From the NCBI GenBank assembly GCA_013399875.1, contig VXAZ01018984.1, positions 9,512,206 to 9,576,205 of the forward strand: a DNA stretch of 64,000 nucleotides, given 5' to 3'. The notes beneath the pieces are model-generated. The model was not told the origin of the DNA, did no database searches, and saw only the letters and a list, made by a program, of their open reading frames with translations. This document shows, in pieces, positions 51,540 through 63,290 of this stretch (its first letter is position 1; every line of letters begins with the position of its first letter). Source of the stretch: Gymnorhina tibicen. Its lineage: Eukaryota; Chordata; Aves; Passeriformes; Artamidae. The translations under genes were made by a program, and so were the position numbers.

Positions 51540-51830
51540 GACCCTGCATGTATTTCTAGAAGGGCTGGGTGAGTCAGACAAGCATGCGCACACTATCACG
51601 CGCCCGGCTGCACACACCCAAGGCCAAAATAAAGGAAAGCCTTTTGTGTAGCATGGAGAATACATAAATGTCAACAAGAGAGGTGAATAATGGTCATTAA
51701 TTTGAGTAAAGGGACAAGAGCTGAGTGGGAAATTAAATTAATAGCTTTGGAAGATGCCTCGATAAAAGAGAGCTGAGGAGAAACATTTGAAACAGGCTGA
51801 ACATGTACATGATTATGGAGAGCCAATGAT
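51540..51830. promoter_or_regulatory. Candidate regulatory element with local CpG cluster
   Basis: Four CpGs fall within 20 bp (51587-51606, in GCATGCGCAC and CACGCGCCCGG) in an otherwise CpG-poor region. GCATGCGCA resembles an NRF1 half-site. Downstream lie GTGAGTCAG (AP-1-like, at about 51569), GGTCATTAATTTG and an AAATTAAATTAAT tract. No open frame crosses it. The call rests on texture. Confidence 0.3.
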
Positions 51831-53559
51831 ATAAACTACATGAAAGAGGAAGTATGCAAAGTCTCTGTGCTGTTATGTGTTAAATTTCATCATAATCCAT
51901 CCTAGGTCTAAGTATAGGTATGAAGTTCCATACTAGTTTACAGAGAAACTGGGACAAAGCTGAGTAAACAGGACTCTCTAGCACACAGTGAATGACTTCT
52001 GTTCCGTAACTTATACAGAAGATGAGTAGGATGTTCATTGCAAATGTATATACAGTGTTAAACAAGTCCTTAAAGTACAAAATTACTAAGTGAAAATTAC
52101 TGTTCCTGGTTAGATTATAACACCTGTTTACAACGAACTGAAAACTACCAGCATGTGTGTGGGAATTTGGAGGTGGAGGGGAATGGAGTTAGCACTTCAA
52201 TGATTTTTTTGGTGGGTGAGTTGTTTTATATTTGTTCACTTTTATACTTAAAAAAATTTGCACTATAATTTATCTGTCTAAATCTAATCTGTGTAAATTA
52301 ATCTTAGATGATTTCCATTTCTTTATATTCCTTAGCTGGTCAGTATCTCCTTCTATTAAATTGGCAGCATGCTTTCCTCTTTTGGTTTCACTTACATTGA
52401 GAAATTTTTTTAGAAGTTTTGATGAAAACACGAACATCACAAGAATATCTTTGCATCCAATGATCAATTTTGCTGAGTTTTTAGATCTTCTGGAAGTGAA
52501 AATAAAGTTACGACTCATATGCATTTGAGAACGGGTAGATGTATAGAATGGTTACTCTCTTCTGCCGTGACCAACCGATGCTGGTGAGAAACAAATAATT
52601 TTCATTCTCATCCATATCAGTGGAATATGCCGAGTCTTTAAGGGCTTTTGCTGACTTTGCAGCACAAAATAGCCCAATTGTTGTTGCATTTATTTTTTTG
52701 GAAAAATTGTATTTTAATAATTGCTTCCATGGTCTGCTTGGTAAAGTCAAACAGCAGTGACGTGTTCCTATTTTGGAAATTCTTTCTGTTCTTCTCAGTA
52801 ATCTCTTAATATTAAAGGTTTTTTCCTAGGCCAAACACCATTGGGATTATTGTGCACAATTCATTTTTGTTAGGTAGGCAAACAGAAAACCTCCCAGCAT
52901 AAATCCTTAGAGCTGGTCTTCTACTTTAAAGCTATTTTCCTAGTGCACACAGGAAGGCAGAAAATGCACACGATCTCTTCCTCATCTTTTGAGATCAAGC
53001 ATGTACTTTAAAAATTACATATTTGTAAAGGAAACAGGTCTCATGTTACTCCTTGAGTGGCAACAGACCATGCACTCTGCAGATGTTCCTTGGTTCAGTA
53101 ATCTCAGTTATTTCAGGGGATTACTAACATTACAGGTTGTACCATTAAACTACAGATTTGCTTTACAGCAGAGTCAAGGCTGTTGAAACGAACAGAAAAG
53201 AGAATATTTTATAAATTGTGCCTTATCTTGCTAGATATCACATGGGGATTTTTATTCAAGGCTCTCCGATGTTGCGCACTATAAGATAACATTCTCAAGT
53301 GCTTTTAAACTTTAATTTCTTCAAATGGAGATTGAAATTTTCCATGTTGGTCATATTTCTCTTTGAATATCTTGGGGAAAGTATCCAATCAGCCAAACAC
53401 TTCAATTTTGGAGGCTTCAGTGATATGGTTTAACATGTATCTTAATAAAGAGTTGTGTCAGTACAACTTAGGGCATGGAGGACTATGGTACAGGACAAGT
53501 TGTCCAAGGTTATAAGCTTTTGAAAGCTTGCACATCAGAAAACCTGTTCTAGCTTCAGG
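51831..53559. other. Unique AT-rich DNA, no gene seen
   Basis: A 98-codon plus frame (52232-52528) and an 84-codon minus frame (52270-52524) lie opposite each other and are rich in I, L, F and K, as AT-rich chance frames are. No repeat was recognised. Confidence 0.55.
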
Positions 53560-54080
53560 GTGTACAAAGAAAGTAACAAAAAAGATGGTAGAAAAAAGAA
53601 TCACCTATTAGATTCAAGGAAAAGGAGATAGGAAGAGAAACTAGAATAGAGCAGGACCAGATCTTTGTGGAGTGTGTGTTTTTTTTACACACAAAATTTA
53701 ATCAAGACAGGAATTAGCTGAATGGGGAAACACACATGAGAATGTAGGTATGAGAAGATGAACAGGAATCATACAGGGCCTGAAGGAGATGCTGGGACTG
53801 GGGAAAAGAAAGATGAAATAGCACACGTAAAGAAAAGAAGACTGGACAGCTAAATAAAAAGAAAATCAAAATCTAGTGGAAAGTGGGCATGGCAATATCT
53901 GCATGACTGATTTGTGTCTGGCTGTAAAGAAAGAGTATACTAAGGGCAAGGAAGCAGCAAATTGAAAGAGAAGAGATGAGAAAATAAAGCCGGATGCAAG
54001 GGACTGTGAAAGGCTGGGTGTAGATGGTAAATTTTCAAGGGATAAATTATGTAAACCTAAGGGAGACAGATCAAAGTCTG
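53560..54080 (+). other. Purine-rich, strand-asymmetric stretch
   Basis: For about 500 bp the plus strand is dominated by A and G, with many AAAGAAAG, GAGAAGAG and GGAAAAG words and few C or T runs. A perfect hairpin interrupts it: TGTGTGT (53673-53679), seven T, ACACACA (53687-53693). No long frame is open, and no retroviral or LINE protein motif was seen. Confidence 0.6.
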
Positions 54081-54274
54081 GGGAAATGAGCAGAAGTGCC
54101 TGTGCTCACTGGACCCCCTGTACTGAGCAGCAGTAGAAGAACCAATTCCTGTTTTTCTCCATTTGTATTTCGCTATGGTGAAATATTTATGGTTCTCATT
54201 TCCTAACAGTGTTGATCCACATATAAGGTTACAACTGTGTTATGAGTTGTCAGTTGTGCCTTTAGCCCAGTGGT

Positions 54275-54426
54275 AAGCACTCAAGTCTCCATCCACAGAG
54301 ACATTCAAAGGCTGGCTGGATGTGGTCCTGGGCAGCTGTCTCCAGCTGAGCCTGCTTGAGCAGAGGGATTGGACCAGATGATCTCCAGAGGTCCCTTCCA
54401 GCCTTAAACAGTCTGTAATCCTGTGA
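54275..54426 (+). mobile_element. CR1 LINE 3' end
   Basis: The order is GTCTCCATCC, GACATTCAAAGGCTGG, CTGGATGTGGTCCTGGGCAG, CCTGCTTGAGCAGAGGG, TTGGACCAGATGATCTCCAG, AGGTCCCTTCCAGCC, then a CTGTAATCCTGTGA tail. This is the avian CR1 ORF2 C-terminus and 3' UTR in sense orientation. Only the last 150 bp or so is present, and it is not mobile. The tail retains the repeated terminal octamer typical of CR1. Confidence 0.93.
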
Positions 54427-54608
54427 AGTCACAGCTCAGTGTAAGGCAGTGTGAAGGAGGAGCAGATCCTTGGGGAATGACTTGGTTTTTCTGAGTCCCA
54501 TGAAATGCCACACACCTCTCTCTTTCTCTGTCCAGCCCATGCACAGGAGTTTCACAAAATTAAACAAGTGTTAAAACTTTTTTCTGGGGCATTATTTCTG
54601 TTCCCATA

Positions 54609-54668
54609 AGGTTAATGGTTGGACTCAGTGATTCTAGAGATCTTTTCTAACCTTAGCGATTCTATAAT
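54609..54668 (+). mobile_element. Short CR1-type LINE tail
   Basis: TGGTTGGACTCAGTGATTCT, AGAGATCTTTTCTAACCTTA and GCGATTCTATAAT follow the CR1 terminal consensus (GGTTGGACT...GATCTT...GGTC(T/C)TTTCCAACC...GATTCTATGA). Only about 60 bp remains. It lies 183 bp after another CR1 tail in the same orientation but differs in sequence, so it is probably a separate insertion from a different CR1 subfamily. Confidence 0.82.
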
Positions 54669-57600
54669 ATTTTAAATTGCATAATTACATGCTATTTGTT
54701 GACTGTTCCCTAAGAACCTGGAAAGCATAACTGGTTTAACAGAGCCTGATAGCCATAATGCAAGAAAATTATTTGTAAACACAAAAGTACTTGCCATTAA
54801 AGGAAATACTACGAATACCTCGAGTTTCACTAATCTTCAAACAAACTTGAAAGGAATGCCAAAAATCATACAGTATTTATATTATCTATGTAGAAGCATA
54901 CTAGTTGCCCTGACTTAACATCTTTCCTGAGAACTGTTATTTTTGCATTTTAGAGAGAGCCGCTGGCATTTCTCTCTGCAGTCCACAATAAAGACCATAC
55001 AAACCAGATGCTAATAGCACTACATTTTTGGTAATACAATAAATATGAAAATGAACCTTCACAATTTGATCATGTACCTGTTGCGAATTTATGGAGACAA
55101 GTGACCTTAATCTCTAGAAGAGCAATATTTACATATTTGAGTGAGAGTTAACAACACAATAAGGGTTGTATTGACATATAGAGAGGCTTTGGTTTTGCCT
55201 GCTCATTTTTGCCCATAAGCCACCAGCCCTTTGGGTGTAGCTTGTTCTGGTTTAGGCACAGCTTCTGCTTTCCTCTATGTTCCTTTTCTCACAGTCCTGA
55301 AGCTGTGTTGCAGATGCCCACAGGAAGAGAAATACACTGGTCACCATCAGGAATTTTCAGAGACCTTTCAGTAACTGTAAGAACAATTCAGTGAGTCAAG
55401 GCATCTTCTTACAAGCAATTTAATTCTTAATCACTAGGGCTTTAAGTAGGAAGAAGCTAAATGCTGTCATGGGAAAATGCCAAAGTAATATGGGTTAGTT
55501 CTAGGGAGATGTAGGGGCTCATTCTCTGTCATCTGTAGTGATTTTCACACACAGCACAACCTCAAGTGGTGGCCTACATGAGTAAATAATGACAAGTTTC
55601 AGCAGAGCTGTAGGGTAATACAGCTGCCTGCAGATCTTAACTCCATGAAATGAAGGGTGAGAAAAGACATGACTGCTATCCATACAGGCCAACCACAAGC
55701 AAAGTAAAATTTTAGTTCTTTGCTTCCGCATTAGAACTAGTTTTCCCTCTGCCATGCTCTACTTTCCTACTCCCCTTTCAGCCTGAAGGAACAGCTTTTC
55801 TCACAAATACTGACTCTGCATGCCTTGAGTCTGGTTGCATAAGTGTCCCATGGGCTTGCAAAAAATGTGGTGCTGCTGTGTACTCACAGCTTTGAGTCCT
55901 GAGTGTACGAACTGCCAAGTCCAGTTTCTAGGTGCTGAACCCTATGGACTATATGACATTGATGGCTCGAGAAGTACATTGCACTCTCACATTTTTAAAT
56001 GTCTGATGGTGTTCAGAAGCTCCAGAATAATTTCAGGTATGCATATTTATCATTCTAAATGCATATATATGGTATGTATGTGCATGTGTAATAATTCTTA
56101 GAAGGCCTGACCTATGCACTTGGAATGTTTTTTAAAAATTGCTTTCTGAGAAAATACACAGTAACTGATGGTGCTATTGACATAATTCATAAAGGGAATA
56201 GTTGATTACCTGTTCTGAAACTGAGCCAATGAATATTCATAGTTCCCTTGGTATGGAGCTGGCATATTTTAGCTAATTAGGTCTTCTGCTTAGTTGGTGC
56301 ATATGCACACTTTTTATATGATACCAAAGTATGTTTAATTGGGGTTTGGCAGATAATACCGAAGAGAGTTTGCAAACAAACAAAGTAGACTCCACTGCCA
56401 TTTCCATAAATGGAATGGTATCACTTTATGGACACTTGTATAAAAATGTTACCTCATTTCAGAAGGGCCTAAAACTCACGCTATTAGGGCAGGTTTCAGT
56501 TAGAAAATGGCAGGAGAAACACTTCTTTTTAGGTCGTACACTTATTTCAGACATGCATACAAATTTCTACTCGGAGTATTTATAAATGTTGTTGATAACT
56601 ACATTATCCCCTTTCCTGAATGTATTTGAGAATACTATACCACCTTTGAATTAAAGTTTTAGGATGTCATTTTTCCTTTGAGAATCTTGGATGCAAGCCA
56701 AGGTAAACTAAAGATCAGAAGTTAAGCTGCTACCTCAGTTTCTTTCTTAGCTTTCTACTGTCTTTTGCTGGGAACACACATCGTGGCTGGCAAGGAGCAC
56801 AGCCTGTCACAGGCTGCTCATCACCACCTTGTTGAAAACAAGTTGCCCAATAAGATAACTGGAGGCTAGTTTTGGGAGTTGTATCCAGGTATCCTTTCAA
56901 TGGCCTCAGCAACAGGACAGTCAGATCCATGCCCGGGTCTTGATTGAATGCAGAGTCCAGACACAGCTGAGGTGTGCCCCAAGCCAGGAACTCAGAGCTT
57001 TTGTGCTCTGAGAGCCTAGAGGTAGCCCAATGTTCAATCACAAGAAAATGCTATAAGTGATGTGCTCTGCTACTCTGCTTCATTGGAGCCCTTGCCTGGT
57101 CTCCCAGTTATCTTTGTCCCTGCCACAGCAGAAGAATTAAAACTTCAGTTCAGTGCTACAATGTTCTCGTGTTAATGGGTACATCAATCCAGCCACCGAT
57201 CTTGAGTTATTCTCTTCTGCCTATGAGAATGACATCTTATTAATTTTTAGTCTTAAATTATATTTCCCTCTTTTTCTAGTCTTTCCTCCACCCTATAACA
57301 TTTTCCACCCTAATGGCCCTTTCCCATGCTTTTCCTTGGTATCTGCTACTGAACAGAAGACTTATGTGAGTCCACCATCTGTAACAGCACCTTTATGTCT
57401 AATTGACTTATGACTCTTTTTGGATCCCATCTTTTTCTCTGACCCATGACTGCTAACAACTTCTGTAATCAAAATATCTCACTCTGGAGCATGGATGATT
57501 TAAGAGTTGGTTATTGAACAGAGCTTTTTAATCAAAGTCATTACTTCAGACCCGCTCCTTGTTACACAGGGCTGGAGTCCATCTGGAGGAATCATACTGT

Positions 57601-60600
57601 CACAGGTTTAAGGCAATAAACTGTCTTCGCTCTGTAGCTGGTGGGAAAATGTTTCCATGTATACGAGCTCTAAGGCATCCACAGCAATATTTATATCAGA
57701 TTAGATGTGTTGCTGAAAAAAAAAAAATCAAATCAAGCCACCCATAAAAATTCCCCACACTCTTCAATAGCTTAATATAGCAGCACTGGAGTTAGACATC
57801 ATGTTAGGGGGTACGTGGCTCTCACTTAATTCAGGTAAAACAGTTTCCTGCTGAACTCAAGTTTACTTAAGCAGTTATGAGAATCTCATCTAGACCTGTC
57901 CCCTAAGGAAGGTGTGGCTTTACTTCTAACCTAAAGTGTGAAGTTCTGATACATATTGAATTCCACTTATGATCTCAGCCACTAAAATTTTGTTCAGCTC
58001 AATGAAAATCAATTCTACTCTTCATTTTTAGAAATTGCATCATTTCTGTGCATGCTCTCTAATCTGCTCAGAAACACCATAGCACTTTCCTGTGTATAAA
58101 GCTGTAAAATAATGTAATATCTTATAATCATGACCAAAATGGCTTTTATGTTCTTGATACAATATATCAAAGAAGAAATAGAAGATAGAACATGATCCCT
58201 TTGAAAATAAAGGTCTAAACTACATTTTGAATATTTCTTTCATAAAACTAGGAACATGCTGATTCATGTTCTGCTTCAGTAACTTCTCATGAGGAAAATG
58301 CATTTAAAAAACTGATGAGTCTTTTTTCCTTTTCATATTTGTTTTTCCTGTCTGCAAAGCTTTAAAAAATGAAATCCGTAATGAAATTATTTTCTCTGTA
58401 AAGCTAAGAATTTGAAGCTGATTTTATCTTACCTACATGATGATTTCATCATAAGTATCTACCTATTATGTTGCAATGGCCAGTCAGACTTAGTATCTAA
58501 ATCTTAATTCATGATAACCCTTAGTAGACTTTTAAATAGCAGTTACATCAAAAGAATTTGTAAAATAGCTGTTTTTGCAAATGTTAAAGCTATATGAGGG
58601 TTTTGGTTTGTTTTTTTTTTTTTTAATGTTAACCATGCTGCAGGGAGTAAAAGTAATTTGGCATTCTAAAAAAGGCACAGCATTGGATTTAAGTATGAAA
58701 TGTTTTATTGCTTTCTGGTAGCACTAGGGGACTGCAACACCTGGGAGAACTTTGTAATGAGCTTTTAACATTTGTTAGCATTTCTCCCCCATTTCACGCC
58801 AGTGCTTGTGAAAAAAAAGAAAATTAGGAGAAAAAAAGTCTCTGTTTCTGGGGGTAAATCAAGTCACACAGTGCCTAAAAGTGTTTAAAGTAAGGATTCA
58901 AGATTCAGACTGGTCACAGGAAAGTGAGTTGATTTGACTGCAGGGTTTTATCAGTGTCTACCACGCAAGAGACTACAGAAATCAAGGTGGCTTCCACAAA
59001 GACAGTCCTTTCCCTGAGAAAGTAAGCTGCCAGTATTTCTGTATTACTTGGGACACCAGCTTCTACAAATATGTTTATACTTACCCCCACCAAGGGCCTG
59101 CAGCAAGGGCAGCCCCATTCAGGGGAGATGACAGGGGCATGCAGCCAAGGGAGTGTAATTCCTCTCCCCAAAAGAGCCTTTGAGCCTCACAAGATGGGTT
59201 TCTTCTTTTATAGTGCCATCATTTTAATTAGCGTAAGCACTGAAATTATCTGATAGCAGTATTGTAATGACCTCAGCTAATGCACTGGTTTTAGCACTGT
59301 GCTTTAAATGAGACAATGAATCTAGATGTGGCATGAAAATATTCCAATAGGCGTTTTATAGTATTTCTGTACAGATGAAACTACAGCTCTAGTAATTAAA
59401 ATGTTCTTGTAAGCCAGTAACATTCCAGTCCTCCTACCCTTACAAGACTATTTGGACTAGTGTTAGCTTTTACCACTGGGATTCTCAAGCATGTATTTTT
59501 ATCCAGACCAGAGCATGATCCACTTTTGTCTAGTTTAATCAGTCTCACAGGAGACCCCCTGACCTGCTTGCCCAGAAAAGTGAGAAAATAGAAATTCACT
59601 TGATAGTTTTGTGACCTGGAGTCAGAAATCAAATTGCAGTATCTCTCAGGAGCACTAAAATTCACTTTCAAGAAGCCATGTATTTAGAGACACCAGCCTA
59701 AGTTCCTATTAGAAGGTGAGACCTGAGACAAGTAACTCGTAAATAAAACAAATAAGGCTACTTGTATGCTGCCACTCTAAATTAATTGACTTCAGCTGTT
59801 GAAGGTATTTAATGGAGTTGCTTAGATTTTGGATTTGGAAGAGGGCAGAATTGTGCAGGATGCTTATTGAGCACTGTTCTTTGTGTTAAAGACAATCAGT
59901 AAATAGCTTGGCCATTTGCAGGCAGGTTGCAATATTCTCCTTTGATTTTCACCTCTCCCATTTAGTAGAAAAGACATATGACTTTTTTAGCTTGATAATA
60001 AAATATTGCTTTTAAGGTAAGTGATACATGTCCAAAGATAATGCTTTACTGACAGTGTGTCCACTCATTGAATCAGCTATGTATCTAAAGAAACATCTGC
60101 TAACCAAAAGAAGAATTAGAAATATTTTGTCTTGTTCCCTGTGGGACAGCAAACATCAATCAGTAGACCTGACCCAGAATTAACTGCAGTGATTTTTTTT
60201 CCTGCAGAATTTAAAAGTTAAATTCCCATCCTCTTGATTTTATGGCAGTAAAGACATAGCACTGTTGAAACTAGGTAAAGTATTTATGGAGTAAGGCAAT
60301 AATCTGAATAGGAGTGCCAGAGTCTAACCATTGAACACTAAATAATTAGAAGTGAGATCATAATGAAATTTCTTTCTGCCTACGGGTGGCTGTTTTTTTC
60401 TGTAACCTTTTTGTTACATGTTAAGAATAAGATGTAAATAAATCAGGCAAAGGCATTAAGCTGCATCACCACTGCTTTTAACTTTAATGGTGTTCCCTGA
60501 ATCTGAAATAACCGCTGTTACTTACAACTTTGATCTGGCAGTAACTTATCCCCTTAAGCTTGAAGGTAACATGGTCAATTATACTCCAGCACTGTTTTTA

Positions 60601-60670
60601 CAGGAGACTTGTCCTTCCTAATGCAGATTCAGTGAAATTGATAATGTTTGCCTTATTTTTTCTTTTGCAG
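54669..60670. other. Unique AT-rich DNA, no gene seen
   Basis: No coding gene or transposon was recognised. A 14-nt T run lies at 58611-58624. Frames of up to 103 codons (56730-57041 minus) show no domain. Confidence 0.55.
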
Positions 60671-60916
60671 AAGTAGACTGGCAAGTGATTCCATTTATGC
60701 TTTTTAAATCAAAGATGAAATAAGAATATTCTTCCTGAGCCATTGACTAAACTTCTGGGACTTATCTTCAACTATTCTTCTCTTACTCGAGTTTTACTCT
60801 TTGCTCTCCCATATGTGCAAAATATTCAGAAAAAAAGCTACACAATGAATTCAAATATTGCCTAAAGCAATCTGGGGTGTGTTGAAAATGTGTGAGAGCG
60901 GTGCATTTATATTACA
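60671..60916 (+). other. Weak candidate exon
   Basis: A strong acceptor-like pyrimidine tract ends in TTTTGCAG at 60670, and GTAAGTA preceded by ACA follows at 60917. Read in the third frame, the segment starts with a 16-residue open stretch (VDWQVIPFMLFKSKMK) and then a stop, so it could only be a non-coding exon or a coding terminus. The peptide is not recognised. Confidence 0.15.
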
Positions 60917-61369
60917 GTAAGTACAGATAAGTGCTTGTGATTTGAGTTCTACGGCAGATTTTTCCTTGCAGCCTGATGTGGTTATGTGCACTATGACAAG
61001 AAACCTTTCAGAAACTCAATCTTTCAATCGCATTTCCTACCTCTTCCTGCCTACCTGGGGCTTTCCTTTATCTCTCACTTGTCATCAAATTAACCATGGG
61101 AAATTATTTCTCTAAGTTACTGCCTGTGAAAAATCCCTGAGATCTTCTTCCACCCTCTTTGCTGCAGCTCAGCTTTAGGGAAGTTTCTCTCTCAAGACTG
61201 TGTAAGGTGCCAGGTAGCTATTTTTTAGTTTTCTCTTTGTTAAAAAGCTGACAAACAGGGCCACCCAGTATCTTCTTTCTCCATACCCTGTTAAATGTCT
61301 CTGTCTCTTGATGCAGACCATTGTATGAGGTAGTGCCAGAAGACGCCCAGTTTGCATCTACCTTCTACT

Positions 61370-61760
61370 AGGATAAAATGTAGGAGTGGATGAAGATCCT
61401 CAAAACTACCAGCGGTAGCTGGGGGACCTTAGCAACCTTACCCTTACAAAGTATGATCAGACAGTTGCTAAGGTATCGCTGGACGTGGTGCTTGCCTGTA
61501 GGCAACTTGGTTCTGCAGATGGGGACAGGAATGCTTCGCTCTGCCAGTCCTCTGTGAAACACAGATGGAGCCCACAGAACAGGAAGGAAACCCTCCTGTC
61601 GTTCCGATCGTCTCCAAGGAGGCGAGATGTGTGTGGGAAGCATGCAGGACTCATCAGAGACAGCAAGGTAGCTTGCCACTGAGAGCAGGAGATAACTGGT
61701 GGCAGAAGAGAGCATTTTTGTGAGGAAGGGGAAAAACAGCGTGGGAGGAATCTAAGTGGG
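61370..61760. other. GC-richer patch with an 11-bp inverted repeat
   Basis: ACCTTAGCAAC (61426-61436) and GTTGCTAAGGT (61464-61474) are exact reverse complements with a 27-nt spacer. Each includes an RFX-type AGCAAC/GTTGCT half-site. Overlapping minus-strand frames (61368-61715 and 61457-61771) and a plus-strand frame share the patch. No product is recognised for any of them. Confidence 0.4.
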
Positions 61761-62994
61761 AGTCCAGGCATGTTTGCTGCTTGCAGATTCTTGTTTTAGT
61801 TTGTGGAAGATATTAGGCTTCAAATAGAGATTAAATGAGGGGAAGACCCAAAAGGGTCCATAGATCAAGGGGCAAACAAAACACTTTCAGAAAGCTGCTT
61901 CCTTTAGAAAGAGGAAGCAACAGTCAGTCTTCAAATATAGAGACTTTCTGCTTCTAAGGACAGTAATTTTGAATGCTATTAAGCACTGGCCAGATCCCAA
62001 GACTTCAAACTTAAATATGGGGGTTTGACACTTGAGAAAGTTGGTTTGTTTACAAAAGGAACCTGTGTTTTGTCTCCTACTCTTGAAAAGGAGAGAAAGG
62101 CTTCAATGAGCTATTGTGACCAGCCATGCTTTAGAAAAAAATACACAATTCACGTCAGTGTTGACTGCTTCTCCATGTCTGTCTTTGGAGTGATTTCAAC
62201 TGTGATTAAGATTTCCAATTATATTACAGCTGGAAGGATAAAACACATCAATGAAAGCAGAATAAAACTGCAGAGCAACCTGAGGACAATAACATAGCCA
62301 AGCCACAGGGAATGAGAAAGAAATTCACTAATAAAAATCTAAGCTGTTAGGAAGTGCCTGTTAGTCCAGCTTCTCAGAAAAAAAATGCACATTTCTATTG
62401 CTTTTAATCTGGAAGGAACTGAGGCACAAGGCACTGAAATGACAAAGTATAAGGGCAAATGCAGAGAAACATCTTGTAAACATGGAACATAAAGAGATGT
62501 CATTTGCCACGGAAAACTGTCAGAAGCCTGTTGGAAGGCAATTTTCAGTGGTCAAGTTGTATTTCTTACTTGCTTTCATTTTTGACAGGAAAAAAATCTA
62601 TGCTTTTCTGTATTTCTCAAGGAAGTACAATTCCAAGGGAAGAACGATAAATTTGGGGTAAATTGGAAACACTTAGCATTTATTTTGATTTTTGCTTCAG
62701 AATGTAGTATAGAAATAGGATAAATAAAAATGTCATTTAAAAAATAAAATTCTTTATTCAGAGACTACTTCAATAGGACATTTTGACATTATAATTCCTC
62801 CACTTTTTATTTCTTTTTTTCAAAAATATTCACCAAAATTCACACAGTTTAGCAAAGTATTTTTAGTTTTGTCAGAAGTGCATTTTCTGATGGAAAATGG
62901 TTCCCTTAAAAATTTGTCTCAGTTTCAGTTATGTATCTATACTATCCTTCTGCTAATGCAGAATTGTCCCCTGAAGTATATTTTACCAATGCTT
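61761..62994. other. Unique AT-rich DNA, no gene seen
   Basis: A 90-codon frame at 62025-62297 shows no known domain. A/T tracts occur around 62740-62830. No repeat was recognised. Confidence 0.55.
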
Positions 62995-63118
62995 TGTCCA
63001 GTCTTGCTATAAATGTCTCAGACAATGAGACTCCTACTGAAAGATTACTCCACAGTCTAATAGATCTGTCAGAAAGATTTTCCTGAAACTCAGACTATAT
63101 TTTCCTTGTCTTAATTTG
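62995..63118 (-). mobile_element. Ancient CR1/L3-class LINE 3' fragment
   Basis: On the plus strand the order TTTGTCCAGTCTTGCTATAAA, ATGTCTCAGACAATGAGACT, TTACTCCACAGTCTAATAGA, TCTGTCAGAAAGATTTTCCTGA and CAGACTATATTTTCCTT matches the reverse complement of the 3' part of ORF2 in old amniote CR1/L3 LINEs. The copy is strongly diverged, as expected for an insertion that predates birds. Family naming is from memory of the consensus. Confidence 0.65.
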
Positions 63119-63290
63119 GGATGTCGTGGAGCAGCTCATGAAATGCAAGCATAGTAAATCACTTGAACCAGATGGTATTCATCGGGGGGTTCTGAAAGAA
63201 ATAAAGTGCAAAAGAGGGAAGATACTGGCAATAAATCATTAAAAATAGCAGCTGTTCTTTTTAAAAAGGAAAACCCAGCCTGTACTTAGA
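63117..63290 (+). pseudogene. Decayed CR1/L3-class reverse-transcriptase (ORF2) fragment
   Basis: From 63117 the plus-strand frame reads W-D-V-V-E-Q-L-M-K, then K-S-L-E-P-D-G-I-H-R-G-V-L-K-E-I-K (63156-63203), and runs into a stop at about 63240. The PDGIHP.VLKEL block, with an upstream V...L.K....KS segment, is the N-terminal reverse-transcriptase signature of CR1/L3 LINEs. After a frameshift and internal loss, K-I-A-A-V-L-F-K-K-E-N-P (63242-63277) corresponds to the next conserved block (A.V.P.FKKG.K..P). Frameshift, stops and missing residues make it a dead relic. It abuts an antisense LINE 3' fragment. Confidence 0.72.
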
